A stretch of 64,000 bases of DNA, taken from Discostella pseudostelligera. Taxonomy: Eukaryota; Bacillariophyta; Thalassiosirophyceae; Thalassiosirales; Thalassiosiraceae. Under the pieces are notes generated by a model. The model did not search any database. It worked only from the letters and a program-made list of their open reading frames with translations, and had not been told where the DNA came from. How positions within the stretch are numbered: position 1 is the first letter of the stretch; each line of letters starts with the position of its first letter. Shown in pieces: positions 33,728-43,900 of this stretch. The position numbers were made by a program, and so were the translations under genes. The DNA is taken from the NCBI GenBank assembly GCA_036940085.1, contig JALLBK010000012.1, forward strand, positions 1-64,000, in the 5' to 3' direction.

Positions 33728-34885
33728 ATGACGACGATGGTATCGATCCTATTGATTGCTATCGCACTGGTGGCCGATACGATCAATCGCACCTCATCAT
33801 TCTTTCTACTCATCATGATGACGATGTTATTTATGTCTGTGGTTATGGTTCCATTTATCGAATTCCCTGCTGTCGGTGCCGCAACCTTTATCGCGGCGAC
33901 AAATCCAAATAATGTTCTGACACCGACGCCGACGCCGCAACATCATGAATATTATGGGAAGACATTGTTTGAACACCGCCACCACCGTCTTCACTCTTCT
34001 TACATACCAACGAAATTTGCCTCATATACAGCATTTGCCTCACCTGCTACAAGAAGAGGTAGCAGTACTAGCATCGAACTCGTCCGCGGTGGCAGCATTG
34101 ATGACACAATCACCACATCAAAGAATATTGTCAGCGGGCGGAGCAACAGCATCAATAACCACAATCGGCCTACTACTACCGCACTATTCGCATTTCCACA
34201 AATCCCATGGTTCTCCTTCCCAAACAAGGAAAATAACAATCCAGATAATTATGACAATACACTGAATGAATTTGGTGAACTGCTAGTGCAAGGAGATCAG
34301 GCACAAAAACGAAATCAAAATAAGCCAAAGTATCAGCCAAGCAACAATAGCAACTTGACCAATGAGGCAGAATCCACAATGCATCGTGCAGTCAAAATGA
34401 TGGAAGAGCATCGTCGTTCTCAGGAGGCTGCGGAACGCACTTCGGCAATTATGGAGGAATTGGCATCCATGACAGTTGTGGGGAGAAGCAAGGCTGGTCC
34501 TTCTTCCTCGGGTGGTGGAGGCGGCGGTATACTAGGATTTGGTGACGATGACGCCAAAAATCGAGGAGGGGGTGTGAAAGTGACATTTAATGGACAACAA
34601 CGTCCTATATCGGTGAATGTTGATTCCAAATTCTTGAGTTCGTTGATGATATTGTCTGCATCAGCAACACCACCAACAACATCATCATCGACCAAGTCGT
34701 CCTCATCGTCCTCATCATCCACGACTACATCATCAACAGCAACGATTACTTCAGCAACAGAGGAATTGAATCAAGCAATTCTCGATGCCATGCAAGATGG
34801 ATACGAGAAAAGTGGCAAGATTATGGAAGACAAGTTGAAAGGATTGTACGATCAATTGGGATTGCCGAAACGAGACGAGAAGTAG
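33728..34885 (+). CDS. YbaB/EbfC family DNA-binding protein
   Basis: Taken from the ATG at 33728 (385 residues); 33635 is an alternative. The first about 50 residues are hydrophobic and then rich in Ala/Thr/His/Arg, compatible with an organelle presequence, but no clean AFAP motif was seen. The last 180 residues match YbaB/EbfC, small bacterial nucleoid-associated proteins found in plastids too: AVKMMEEHRRSQEAAE, EELASMTVVGRSKAG, GGGVKVTFNGQQRPISVNV, and a C-terminal helix with ELNQAILDAMQDG. A Ser/Thr tract is inserted before the last helix. The likely site is plastid nucleoids. A decayed copy of its own 3' end follows it. Confidence 0.75.
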   Translation: MTTMVSILLIAIALVADTINRTSSFFLLIMMTMLFMSVVMVPFIEFPAVGAATFIAATNPNNVLTPTPTPQHHEYYGKTLFEHRHHRLHSSYIPTKFASYTAFASPATRRGSSTSIELVRGGSIDDTITTSKNIVSGRSNSINNHNRPTTTALFAFPQIPWFSFPNKENNNPDNYDNTLNEFGELLVQGDQAQKRNQNKPKYQPSNNSNLTNEAESTMHRAVKMMEEHRRSQEAAERTSAIMEELASMTVVGRSKAGPSSSGGGGGGILGFGDDDAKNRGGGVKVTFNGQQRPISVNVDSKFLSSLMILSASATPPTTSSSTKSSSSSSSSTTTSSTATITSATEELNQAILDAMQDGYEKSGKIMEDKLKGLYDQLGLPKRDEK

Positions 34886-35407
34886 GTAGAGCACTATCTT
34901 TTATGGGAAGGTGCAAATGAAGTACTAAAGCAGCGACGATCACCAACCAAGTCGTCGTCGTCATCGTCCTCAACACCCACGACGACAATAACACCAACAT
35001 CATCTAGTACTTCATCAACAGAGGAATTAATGCAAGATGGAAAGCTTGTGGAAGACAAGTTGAAAGGATTGTATGATCAATTGGGGTTGCCGAAACGAGA
35101 GTGAGGCGGGAAGTAAGTCGATAGAGCAGTGTCTATAGGAAGGTGCACATGAATACTAAACAGATGCACCGACAAAATGCAATTCTCAAAACTTCTTATT
35201 TGCTGATAATATATGTATGATTCAAATGCAAACACACAATTAACACAATCCATGTAGCGACTCAACTCATCTGTGAGAATTTCAATACGATTTCTCTTCC
35301 GTCCATCAACCTTTTCCATGGTCAAAATTTAATCAAACAGTACTTCTCTCGAAGATTATCCCGAGCATTCAAAGCAGACCCGAATGCGCCGCCGTCACAA
35401 AATTGTA
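34886..35407. other. 3' flank with partial copy of the YbaB gene end
   Basis: Contains a decayed tandem copy (about 34945-35165) of the last 220 bases of the preceding gene. The remaining 240 bases are AT-rich, likely the 3' UTR of the heat-shock factor on the minus strand. Confidence 0.6.
34945..35165 (+). pseudogene. Decayed partial tandem copy of YbaB 3' end
   Basis: Resembles 34691-34932: the Ser/Thr tract, GAAGACAAGTTGAAAGGATT, GATCAATTGGGG/GATTGCCGAAACGAGA and the downstream GGAAGGTGCA..ATGAA are shared. A segment coding ELNQAILDAM is shortened. It ends with an in-frame stop at a site like the parent's. It is probably untranslated. Confidence 0.8.
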
Positions 35408-37281
35408 TCAAAAATACTCATCGGTCCTTTTTCCCATATCTTGTTTATCACCGCCACCAGCAAGTGCATCATTCCCACCATTGCCGTTATTGACATTCGT
35501 AGTTCTACTTAAGTAATCAGCCAATAAAGAATTCATCATCATGGGATTGGAAGCGGCAGCAGCAGCAGCGGCTGCATTGCCTTGTCCTCCACCCACTTGT
35601 TGTCCCATGCCCGGAGAAGCAGCGGCGGCACCTCCACCGAGACTTGAAGAGTTGTAGTTCAGTGATGGTGACGAACCGTTGGTATGTCCACCCCAAGCAT
35701 TCATTGCTGCATTAGAAGTCAACTGTGAATGATGATGCTGCTGCTTTTGTGCCAATAACGGATTATTGGACAAGGATGCAGTACTTGAGTTGCCTGATCC
35801 TCTGGCTCCTGCAAAGTTAAAGCCCGGAAGAGCCATAGAAGCCGCCAGTGACTGTGACATTCCCTGTTGAGCAGCCATCGCCGCTAGCTGCTGCTGCAGA
35901 TGATTCGGCAGGGTCATTTCCGGGGATACAGCATGATGATGATTCAGATGTGGTTGTTGTTGTTGTTGCTGCTGCACCTGCTGTTGCTTGGCAAGACGAT
36001 CCAGTAACATTGCCGCCATGCTGTTACTGGACATCGTTGCATTCTGCTGTTGGTTCATGGCGGCGCGATAAAGTGGCTCGAGGTTCGGGTTGGATGCACC
36101 ACCCATGCTCATAGCCATACCCTGTGGTAACCCAGGCGACGAAGAGGCATTCATCATGCTCATCTGACGAAGTAACAGCTCCTTCTCTTCATTAGACAAG
36201 AGTTGTGACGACGATGAATTACCTCCAAACATCTGTTGAGGATTCATACCAAAGGCAGCGCCCAATCCAGCAAGGCCTCCTACTCCATTCATCGTAGTAC
36301 CCATACCCATTCCGGCACCCATAAAGCCCATACCGTTCATGCCCATAGCAGCAGCCTGCTGCTGCAACTTATTCGCTTTACTAAGCTGCATTGCCGCTCC
36401 ACTCAAGGATGCTGATGACATGGGCATTAATCCACCTACCCCTGCATTACCGTGACTAGTATTACTACCACTACCAGGATGATCATACCGTACTCTTGAT
36501 GCCAACTCTGGTTCATCCCGTTGAAAATTTGGATTGTAATACGCACCCATATATGGACCACTGGGTACTCTTGTGAAACTCCATCGTTTCAATCGACGAG
36601 TGAACGATGTAAACTTGGCATTGCCATAGAATAATGGGAGTACATTTTCGGCAAATTTCTTCTTGTCGGAAATCATGAATCGAGTACCGCACGAGAGCCA
36701 ATGTATGCAGTTGTTGGTGTTTGGATCGGAGACTATTTCATGCAAGAGGATAGGGAAGGCGATTTTGTTGGCGGGGTGGCCGGAATTGCCTTCGCGGGAG
36801 GAGTCATCGTCGACGAGTGCACCGCCAGCAGCAGTAGCAGCATCTGCAGCAGTAACATCTTCTTGCTTGAATTGGATTTGCTCACTATCGTCGTCGTCGT
36901 CGTCGTCATCATCGAGGTCATCGTNTCGTCGTCGTCGTCGTCGTCATCATCGAGGTCATCGTTGACATCATTGCCAGACCGGCTTGGGCTCTTGGGGTGG
37001 GAATTGTGAGCAGTCGCGAATTTTTTGTGCTTTGCGGGAGGAGAAGTAGGCGCTTCGTCATCTCCATTATCATCTCCCGTCATTGATGTAGATGACCGCT
37101 TGGAATTGCTGGTGTCTTCTTCGTCCATTTCAGACTTGACTGAAGATGCCAGCCCGCTTAACTTACGAGTAGGAGAAGTATCAGCCATACCATTCATTGA
37201 TTCTGATGCATTCGTCTGGGAGTCTGTAGGCAGATGATGGTCGGCGTTGACTGCCAAAATGCTACAAACTATTCTTGTCAT
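35408..37281 (-). CDS. Heat-shock transcription factor; frame broken at an assembly N
   Basis: Two frames (37281-36926 side and 36745-35408 side) belong to one gene. At 36888-36924 and 36926-36962 the same 37 bases stand on both sides of a single N (36925). Removing one copy and the N (38 bases) restores one frame of 611 residues. The HSF DNA-binding domain reads KIAFPILLHEIVSD, WLSCGTRFMISDKKKFAENVLP, FTSFTRRLKRWSFTRVPSGP (recognition helix FTRRLKRW-type) and ends near residue 255. N-terminal to it is a Ser/Asp-rich region with basic PPAKHKKF. C-terminal to it is a Gln/Met/Asn/Ala-rich tail (poly-Q run), a probable activation region. No long heptad repeat oligomerisation domain is obvious. 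HSFs bind nGAAn repeats and are expanded in diatoms. Confidence 0.88.
36925..36925. other. Ambiguous base flanked by exact 37-bp duplication
   Basis: The only N in the window. Six TCG triplets plus 19 further bases are duplicated exactly on both sides. This looks like two overlapping contig ends joined without merging. Confidence 0.85.
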
Positions 37282-37978
37282 GTCGTTGTCCTATCGCAGA
37301 TACAGGATTATCCACACTGTCGAATCAGACAATAATATGATGAGTGCAGATGAAGTGCTAGAATACTTCGCAATGCGGGCGCGTGTCGTCTCAATTCCTT
37401 ATCGCGCTAATTGTCCGACGACCTGACGTAGCTGACAGTAGAAAAAAAGATTACGACGTTGAAGAACGATTGTTCTTAAATAATAAGATACACATCTTCT
37501 CCTTTGTGACATGTGACCTTGTCTATCGCGATTTTTAACATTCGAAATTGCTCGTCAGTAATGGGTCACTGCCGGATGACAGCATGCAAATTATTCGCGA
37601 TCAGAATTGAAGGAAAGAAATGACCAAAAGTGAATAAAGTGCCGGATGGCAGATGAATGCCAGATGGGAGAGGGATACAATCGCACCGCGATAGCTTGGA
37701 TGAACGACAGTCGCGTCGACCGTCAGTCTACCCACGGTCAGGCTCATGTTGTTACGATACGATAACGGAAATGGAACTTCCTTTCCATATCCGTAAAGTT
37801 CCATGATGTTTTTTGTCTTTTCTTGCTGCACTTCTCTAGATACGACGCAATGTACGGTATTACCGTTGCCAACGACGTCGGTCAGATAGAGTCGGTCAGA
37901 CTCCTCTGAGCGGGATGGAGCCGGCCCGCCAGCGCGCTCCTTCCCGCCAATCAATTTCTTCCAAAACATATTCAATTC

Positions 37979-38590
37979 CTACGTGGATAATCTTCGCCGA
38001 GGCGCGCCAGTTTGGGAAGGCCACTCGAAATTTCGTTGGCGGGCTCGCTCCCGCCAACGCACTTTCTCTCTCTTTCTCTCCGAGTTATGAATTCCTATGT
38101 ATAAATGAGGCGCGCCAGTTTGGCCGTTCTCCCGCCCTTTTTTGAAAACACTTCGCTCAACGATCACCCGCGCGCCACCAACCGCACCGATCCCCGCCAC
38201 AATGTAGCATTTCATTTTGAAGCGCCACCACTGCCGCCAAAACCAACTGCATAATAAGTAGGAGTAATCTCTATCATAAAATCTTGGCGCGATCATCCAA
38301 TTCCAATTCCTCGGCATCGGAGGTGAGTGATAGTTCATTGCGGCTGGTTGTAGATGGCTGGCTGGCTGGCTGCGGTTGCGGTTTGAATGATGGACGGCAT
38401 GGAGAGTTGCTGAGAGCAGGTGGTGCTGGGTAGGGGTGCAGCGGCGACGACTACGACGACGCTTCGCTTCCTTGGCCTTCATGATTTCGTCGTCGTCGAT
38501 GCCGCTGCCGATGGACGAGGTCGTCCCACGCCCAGTTCTCTTTTGCAATCCAGCAATTTCAATTGCCCACTTTCTCACACACGCATCCAC
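37979..38590 (-). CDS. Possible basic protein, uncertain
   Basis: 203-codon open frame starting MDACVRKWAIEIAGLQKRTG with an Arg-rich stretch (EAKRRRSRRRC, residues 38-52) and a Trp/Cys-rich segment. It overlaps the 5' leader of the E2F gene on the other strand. No family recognised. The first 55 residues look protein-like; the rest runs over promoter motifs and could be chance or part intron. Confidence 0.2.
   Translation of the reverse strand: MDACVRKWAIEIAGLQKRTGRGTTSSIGSGIDDDEIMKAKEAKRRRSRRRCTPTQHHLLSATLHAVHHSNRNRSQPASHLQPAAMNYHSPPMPRNWNWMIAPRFYDRDYSYLLCSWFWRQWWRFKMKCYIVAGIGAVGGARVIVERSVFKKGRENGQTGAPHLYIGIHNSERKREKVRWRERARQRNFEWPSQTGAPRRRLST
37999..38123. repeat. Direct repeat with GGCGCGCC, 108-base period
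   Basis: GAGGCGCGCCAGTTTGG occurs exactly at 37999-38015 and 38107-38123. A looser match of AATTCCTA(C/T)GT upstream of each extends the repeat. The core is palindromic and E2F-like. Confidence 0.75.
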
Positions 38591-38691
38591 TGCCCACTTT
38601 CATCGCTATTTCTATTGTCCGTCTACGCAGAATTCAATACTTACTATCCAACCAACCACTGCTACTACTTCTAGTATTATTTGAACAAAAA

Positions 38692-40334
38692 ATGGCGCGC
38701 AATACGAAACGATCCGCCGAAGCTGCAGTAGCCGACATTCCCGCTCCCACTGCCGTCGAGGAGGCCCAAACTGCGGCACAATCTCTTGCCACCCTTGGAG
38801 GAGGGGGAGGGGGGGACGACAATGCCCCAAAGAAGAAGGCTCGAACGACCAGAGGAGGGGCGGCGGCTGCAGTGGCTGCAGAGGAGACGGCTGCAACTGA
38901 AACTGAAACTACTGCCGAAGCTGCGGCTGCTGCTACCGAAGCTGCTGCACCTACTGCTGCTGCCAAGGCCACGCGACGATCCACCCGCGGAGGAGCACCT
39001 GCTGCAGCTGCCAAGGAAGAACCAGAGGCGGAAGCTGCCAAGGAAGACGAAATAATGGAGGTGGCCGAACCGGAAACTACTAATGCTCCTGCTCCTACTG
39101 CCATTCCACCCACTACCCCTTCCCGTGTTGCCGGTGCCAATGTTCTGGCATCGTTGGGTGGCTCCGGCGAGGCCAAGCCAGAGTTGTTGAACTTGGACAG
39201 TATTCCCACCTTGCCCGATCCGGTGGCTGTGGTAGTCGAGGTGGCGACTGCCGGGGGAGCGGCGCAGCATGATTACTTGTTGCAGAACTTGGTTCATGTG
39301 AGTGCATACTCAATATCTTGGCACCACAATAATATATCGGCACTGCTGATTGCATTGGCAATTATTTTGAATCTCCTTGCTTGCTTGCTTCATTCTCTCA
39401 TCGTTTTCCATCATCATTCTTACATTTGCAGGCAACTCAAGTCACCTCGCCTCTTCCCGTACCCTCCACCAAAAACCGCAAGGAAAAATCCCTCGGTGTG
39501 CTCTGTCGTTCCTTCCTTGAACTCTACAAGGATGCCCCACCCAATCGCGATAACAATGGCACCGTTATTGAAATCTGTCAAGTTGCCGAGCATTTGGGTG
39601 TCAAGCGTCGTCGAATATATGATGTGATTAACATTCTGGAAAGTTTGGATATTGTGTGCCGTGTTAAGAAGAATACGTATCGGTGGCATGGGAAGGACGA
39701 ATTGCCCAAATTCTTTGCCAAGTTGCAGTATGAAGGTAAGAAGGAAGAGGAGATGGTGGCAGCATCGGCACCTGCTCCTGCCATTCCCGCTGTTGAGACT
39801 GAAACCAAGGAGGAGGGTGCTACTACTGATGATGCTGCAGAAGCCACCACCGATGCTACCGCGGCGGAAGCAACACCGGCAGCAAAAAGAGTAGCCTCCG
39901 CCAAGATCAAGGGTATGGCCCAAACTTGTCGTAAACTCATCCAAAGCTTCCTTGTCTCCAACCGTACCGAAATTGGTCTCACCGAGGCCGCCGAAGAAGT
40001 CCTTGGTCCACTCTCACCCGCCGAAGAAGCCAACGCTGTCAGGGCCATGAAGACCAAAGTCCGTCGCATGTACGATATTGCCAATGTACTACAGAGTATT
40101 GGTATTTTGCAGAAGGAGAATGTGGGTAGTACTAGCTTGACGAACAAGCCGAGCTTTCGGTGGGTGTACCCCACATTGCCGGCGGAGATGAGTAAATTTT
40201 TGAATATGACGGAGGTGGAGGCCGCCGAGGTGGCGAAGAAGGTGGAGGAGGCTGCCAAGGCAGCAACGGCGGCGGCAGAGAAGGTCGCGGCCGAGGCGGC
40301 GAAGAAGACTGAGAATCACACTGTGGAAGTGTAG
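38692..40334 (+). CDS. Atypical E2F transcription factor with two DNA-binding domains
   Basis: Exons 38692-39300 and 39432-40334 (503 residues); donor GTGAGT, acceptor TTTGCAG, phase 0. The first 200 residues are Ala/Thr/Glu-rich with two RGG-like basic patches (KKARTTRGG, RRSTRGG). The first winged-helix E2F/DP fold is at about 220-292 (KSLGVLCRSFLELY, then VKRRRIYDVINILESL, then YRWHG). The second is at about 363-448 (KGMAQTCRKLIQSFL, then RRMYDIANVLQSIGIL, then FRWVYP). Both keep the RRxYD DNA-contact motif. Tandem folds and no dimerisation or Rb-binding domain mark it as E2F7/8 or DEL type, which bind DNA without DP and repress cell-cycle genes. The C-terminus is an Ala/Lys/Glu helix. Spaces upstream contain E2F-type sites, so self-control is plausible but inferred. 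Confidence 0.9.
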
Positions 40335-40917
40335 ATGATGATGGGGTTTGTAGTTCTCTCTCTCTCGAGGTCTCATGTGTCACCCATATAATCCTCCCGT
40401 GTGTCTCTCTCTCTCCTTCCTTTCATGTATATGCGTCCGTAAGAATATATTTGCATTGGTTGGTGTTTGTGGGAATGCATCTTGCCTTGGCACCCGTGTT
40501 TTTGTATATTGGCAAGATAATCCCTGACACCAACAATAAATAACAACCTGTTGAATGATGAAATTGGTTGAACGATAAGATTAACATTTTGCTTCAAATT
40601 GCATGTTGTGTATGTCGCATTAGTAGATGGGTGATTGAGATCTTGTTTTGACTACTACTTCACGCCCGCCGCCGTGCCAACCTATACTCCTAATAGATAC
40701 GATACTCGATCTCTCATCTACATCATCATCTTTGATGATTTCTGAACTTGAATCACATCGTTCTGAGCCTCGCTCGTCGTCCTTCTTCTCTGCATTCTGC
40801 TGCTTAAGCGCTCCGCTGTAACATCCTGGTGAGACCCGAATGCTCCACCCTCAGCTGACATTCTGGCGGATGATCCGACCTTAGGGTTCCTTCATCCACG
40901 CAACTACTAAACTCGAA
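40335..40917. other. Convergent region with partial copy of the Rsm22-like 3' end
   Basis: 583 bases between the E2F (+) and Rsm22-like (-) tails. The right half (about 40745-40910) is a decayed copy of the Rsm22-like coding end. CT-rich runs lie at 40355-40368 and 40404-40415. Confidence 0.6.
40745..40910 (-). pseudogene. Decayed partial tandem copy of Rsm22-like 3' end
   Basis: Resembles 40925-41115 of the neighbouring gene: GTCCTTCTTCTCTGCATT, GCTGTAACATCC, GCGGATGATCCGACCTT and GGGTTCC..CATCCA are shared, with a deletion of about 50 bases (the PDLSERM-coding part). No open frame of its own. Confidence 0.8.
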
Positions 40918-43900
40918 TCATGTTGACATTTGATCTCTCAATGTCTCATCGTCCTTCTTTTCTGCATCCAATTGCTTCATGCGTTCTGACAAATCAGGCC
41001 ACAGTCCACCCCACCGAGCTTTCCGTGCCGCGCTGTAACATCCCGGTGCTGTCCGAGCGCTCCATCCTCGGCTAACCTTTTGACGGATGATCCGACCTTG
41101 GGTTCCATCATCCATACTGCTGCTATCGTTCCCAGCATACTTCTTCTTCGAACAATTCAAAGAGGTTCCACCAGTGCAACCTGCCGAGCAATAATCTAAC
41201 AATACATGTCCCTTTCGCTTTAGTGGTGCTCGGATCAATCGACCCCATCCTCTCCTACGTTCATCGCCATGGAGCATTTCCAAACCTAGACTGTCTTGTG
41301 TAGAGTCGAGGAATTCATCCTCCACTATTACTGCCTTTTGGAGAATCTCATGGAATTGATCATCGTGGTACATGTAACGCGGAGTCTCGTGGTTCATGTC
41401 GTCGTTATTCACGGTGGTAGCACCTCCTTTTTGACGCAGTCGATGCCGTAACTCTTCCTTTTTCATTTTTTGAGCATGATGCACTGATTGGGATAGCATT
41501 TCTACAATGTCCATCTCCCTCAATGAATTGGGATGCTCCTCTATCATTGTGTCGATAGATGAACTACTACTGGTGCAGTCGTCGTTGTTGGAGTCAGCGT
41601 TACGTTTCTGAAGGACAAGATATGAAAATTTCTCTCCCTTCGATCGACTAGTTCCTCCAGGAAAGGTATGCACAAAACTGCAGAAGGACGCGCCGAATAC
41701 TCCAGTCTCCTCGAGGGTGGATGATATCTTCTTGTTCGGTGGCTTACTATTTGGGCTGCCTTCGTTGTTGATGTTGTAGTACTCTGGGCCGCCGGCAGCA
41801 TCTCCATCATCCTCGCGGTATGCATCTTGATCTTTGAAAAATTCTTCCTCCTCGTCAGAATCGTCATCATCTTCGTCATCGTCCTCTTCTTCTCCTTCGT
41901 CGTCATCATTTTGACCATCATCGATGCTGTCCATATATTCCAGCATAGCCTTCATTTCTTCGTCGCTCAAATCTCTCCCATCACCCAACATTAGCTTGAG
42001 TTCCTCCTTATCAGCCTTACTCATATTATCCCACTCGTCCAACAGTTCTTGAAAAGTACCCTCCTTCTCGTCCTCGTCCTCGTCCTCGTCATTCTCAGTC
42101 CCTCTATCCTCTATCCTCTCCTTGCTATATCCGTCCTCGTCGTCAATTGGCTCTGCAGCTTCGTACTTGGCAAATCGAGAGTTGCGTTTCACGTGATTTG
42201 TTTGATGACGTGCCATGGGACATGTACCGTTGTGGGTGCAAGGTGCAATAACGTGGCATTCCTCTGACCAATTGTCGTCATTGTCGCTTCCGCTCTTTTC
42301 GTTATCCATCACCATCGCACCACCACCACCACTACTACTACTCTGCATCCTACTCCTTCGCTTCTCAGGTGGTGGACAACATTCCAATAGCATGCTCCGT
42401 ACACTCCTCAACATACCAAATCCATCGGGAGTACCCGGCTCGACGAATACCAATACACCGTCCGGTGCCAATTTTTCCCACAGCAATGCCGCCGCCGCTA
42501 GACTAGCAGGTACGCTCGGTAATTCTGACAGCGTGTAGGAACATAGAATAAGATCGAAGGAGCCACTGCTCCGTTGACCCTCCATTGATGAAGATGATTG
42601 TATTTTTTTCCCCATGGTTACCTTCTTTCGTTGCTCATCGAGCTGTTGTTGCCATGGTAGACGAGAACGTTCATCAGCATTCTCGTCACCATCCTCATGC
42701 AAACGGTGTGATTGCATCGACGCTGAGAGGAACGATGTATCCGTAATAGACTCCCCAAATGTCAATCGAGTACGCGCATCGGTGCGTTTGTTCCAAGTCT
42801 GTTCCCACTTTTCCATCCTCTTGCGTCGCCGTTCGAGCCTTCGTGAGTCTTTTTCCGATTCAGCAGTCTCCAATAATTGCATTTCTTCGATATCGTCGTC
42901 ATGAAGATCCGCATGCTTCTCGTCCTCCTCCCATGGCATTCCCTCCAATATGCTCTTCAGTACTTTCTCGGTAGATTCACGCATGCTTTGACTGGCGTCG
43001 ATGGAATGAATCCAATCAATTCCATTGTCACCGTCGTTGTTATTCATACGCCGGCTCACGCCAAATACATCCAATGCTGCCGCAGATGCCGATCCTACCC
43101 CAGATCCAAAGTCGAGAATACGCCTTGGTCGGAAGGTATCACTCCTCCTCGCACCATAACCACCGCTTTTTATACTCGATGATGATGATGATGATGATGA
43201 TAAACTAGTATCCCCACCTCCCTTACCACCCAAAAAACTTTGTACCTCCAACAACACTCGCTTCACAATAGAATAATTCGGACCAAGTCGAAATTTGACA
43301 TGTGTCATGGTCTGTTCCGGTCCATATCCCACCGGCTTCATATCATTGTTGGATGTAATAATATCTTTGGATTTGGCAAGTTTGTGTATGCTCTCGGCAG
43401 ATTTGACATTCATTGCCGACTGCATCATTGAAGCGCTTGTATCTTCATCCTCATTGTCATCATCATGGTTCATGTTGAGTTTCTTGTCTCCAAAGTAGGC
43501 AACCGCATTCCGTTGTTGTTGATTATTGCCTCTTTTGTTAGAGTGGTAGTACGCATTCGTCGATGAGTATAGACCCATGGAAAGGGATAATGCCACCGAA
43601 GGATCATCGCACATAGATATTGTTGATGTTGGTGGTGATGGCGCGACTTTGTTCTTGTCCCTCCAATCTCCCACAAGTCTTCCGCGACCATCCTCAATGG
43701 AACCATCTGCCTCGCTTCCACCCATTGCACCTCTCCCACCATCAATACCATTTCTCTGCCCTCCTCGTCGTCCTCCAAGAGTTGCAGCATAAGCAGGGGA
43801 TAAATAATTCGCTGCCAATCTTCGTTCCCGTTCTCGTCCAATAGCTAAGGATTTATGGGTGTCCATGATACGTTTGTAGGTACGTTTCAACTGTTTATTG

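Larger units (their letters stand above)
37282..38691. promoter_or_regulatory. Divergent region upstream of HSF and E2F
   Basis: 1.4 kb between divergent genes. Contains TTCCCGCCAA at 37941, GGCGGGCTCGCTCCCGCC at about 38038, CTCCCGCCC near 38131, and an exact 17-base direct repeat GAGGCGCGCCAGTTTGG at 37999 and 38107. Two minus-strand frames (37601-37975 and 37979-38590) are described separately. Several elements match E2F site consensus close to the E2F start. Confidence 0.5.

Noticed and set aside
36926..37281. Heat-shock factor N-terminal frame as an independent gene
   Set aside because: The break coincides with an N between two identical 37-bp blocks; collapsing them gives one frame.
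37601..37975. 124-residue minus-strand frame upstream of the heat-shock factor
   Set aside because: It crosses CCCGCC promoter motifs, has no domain, and no splice partner was found.
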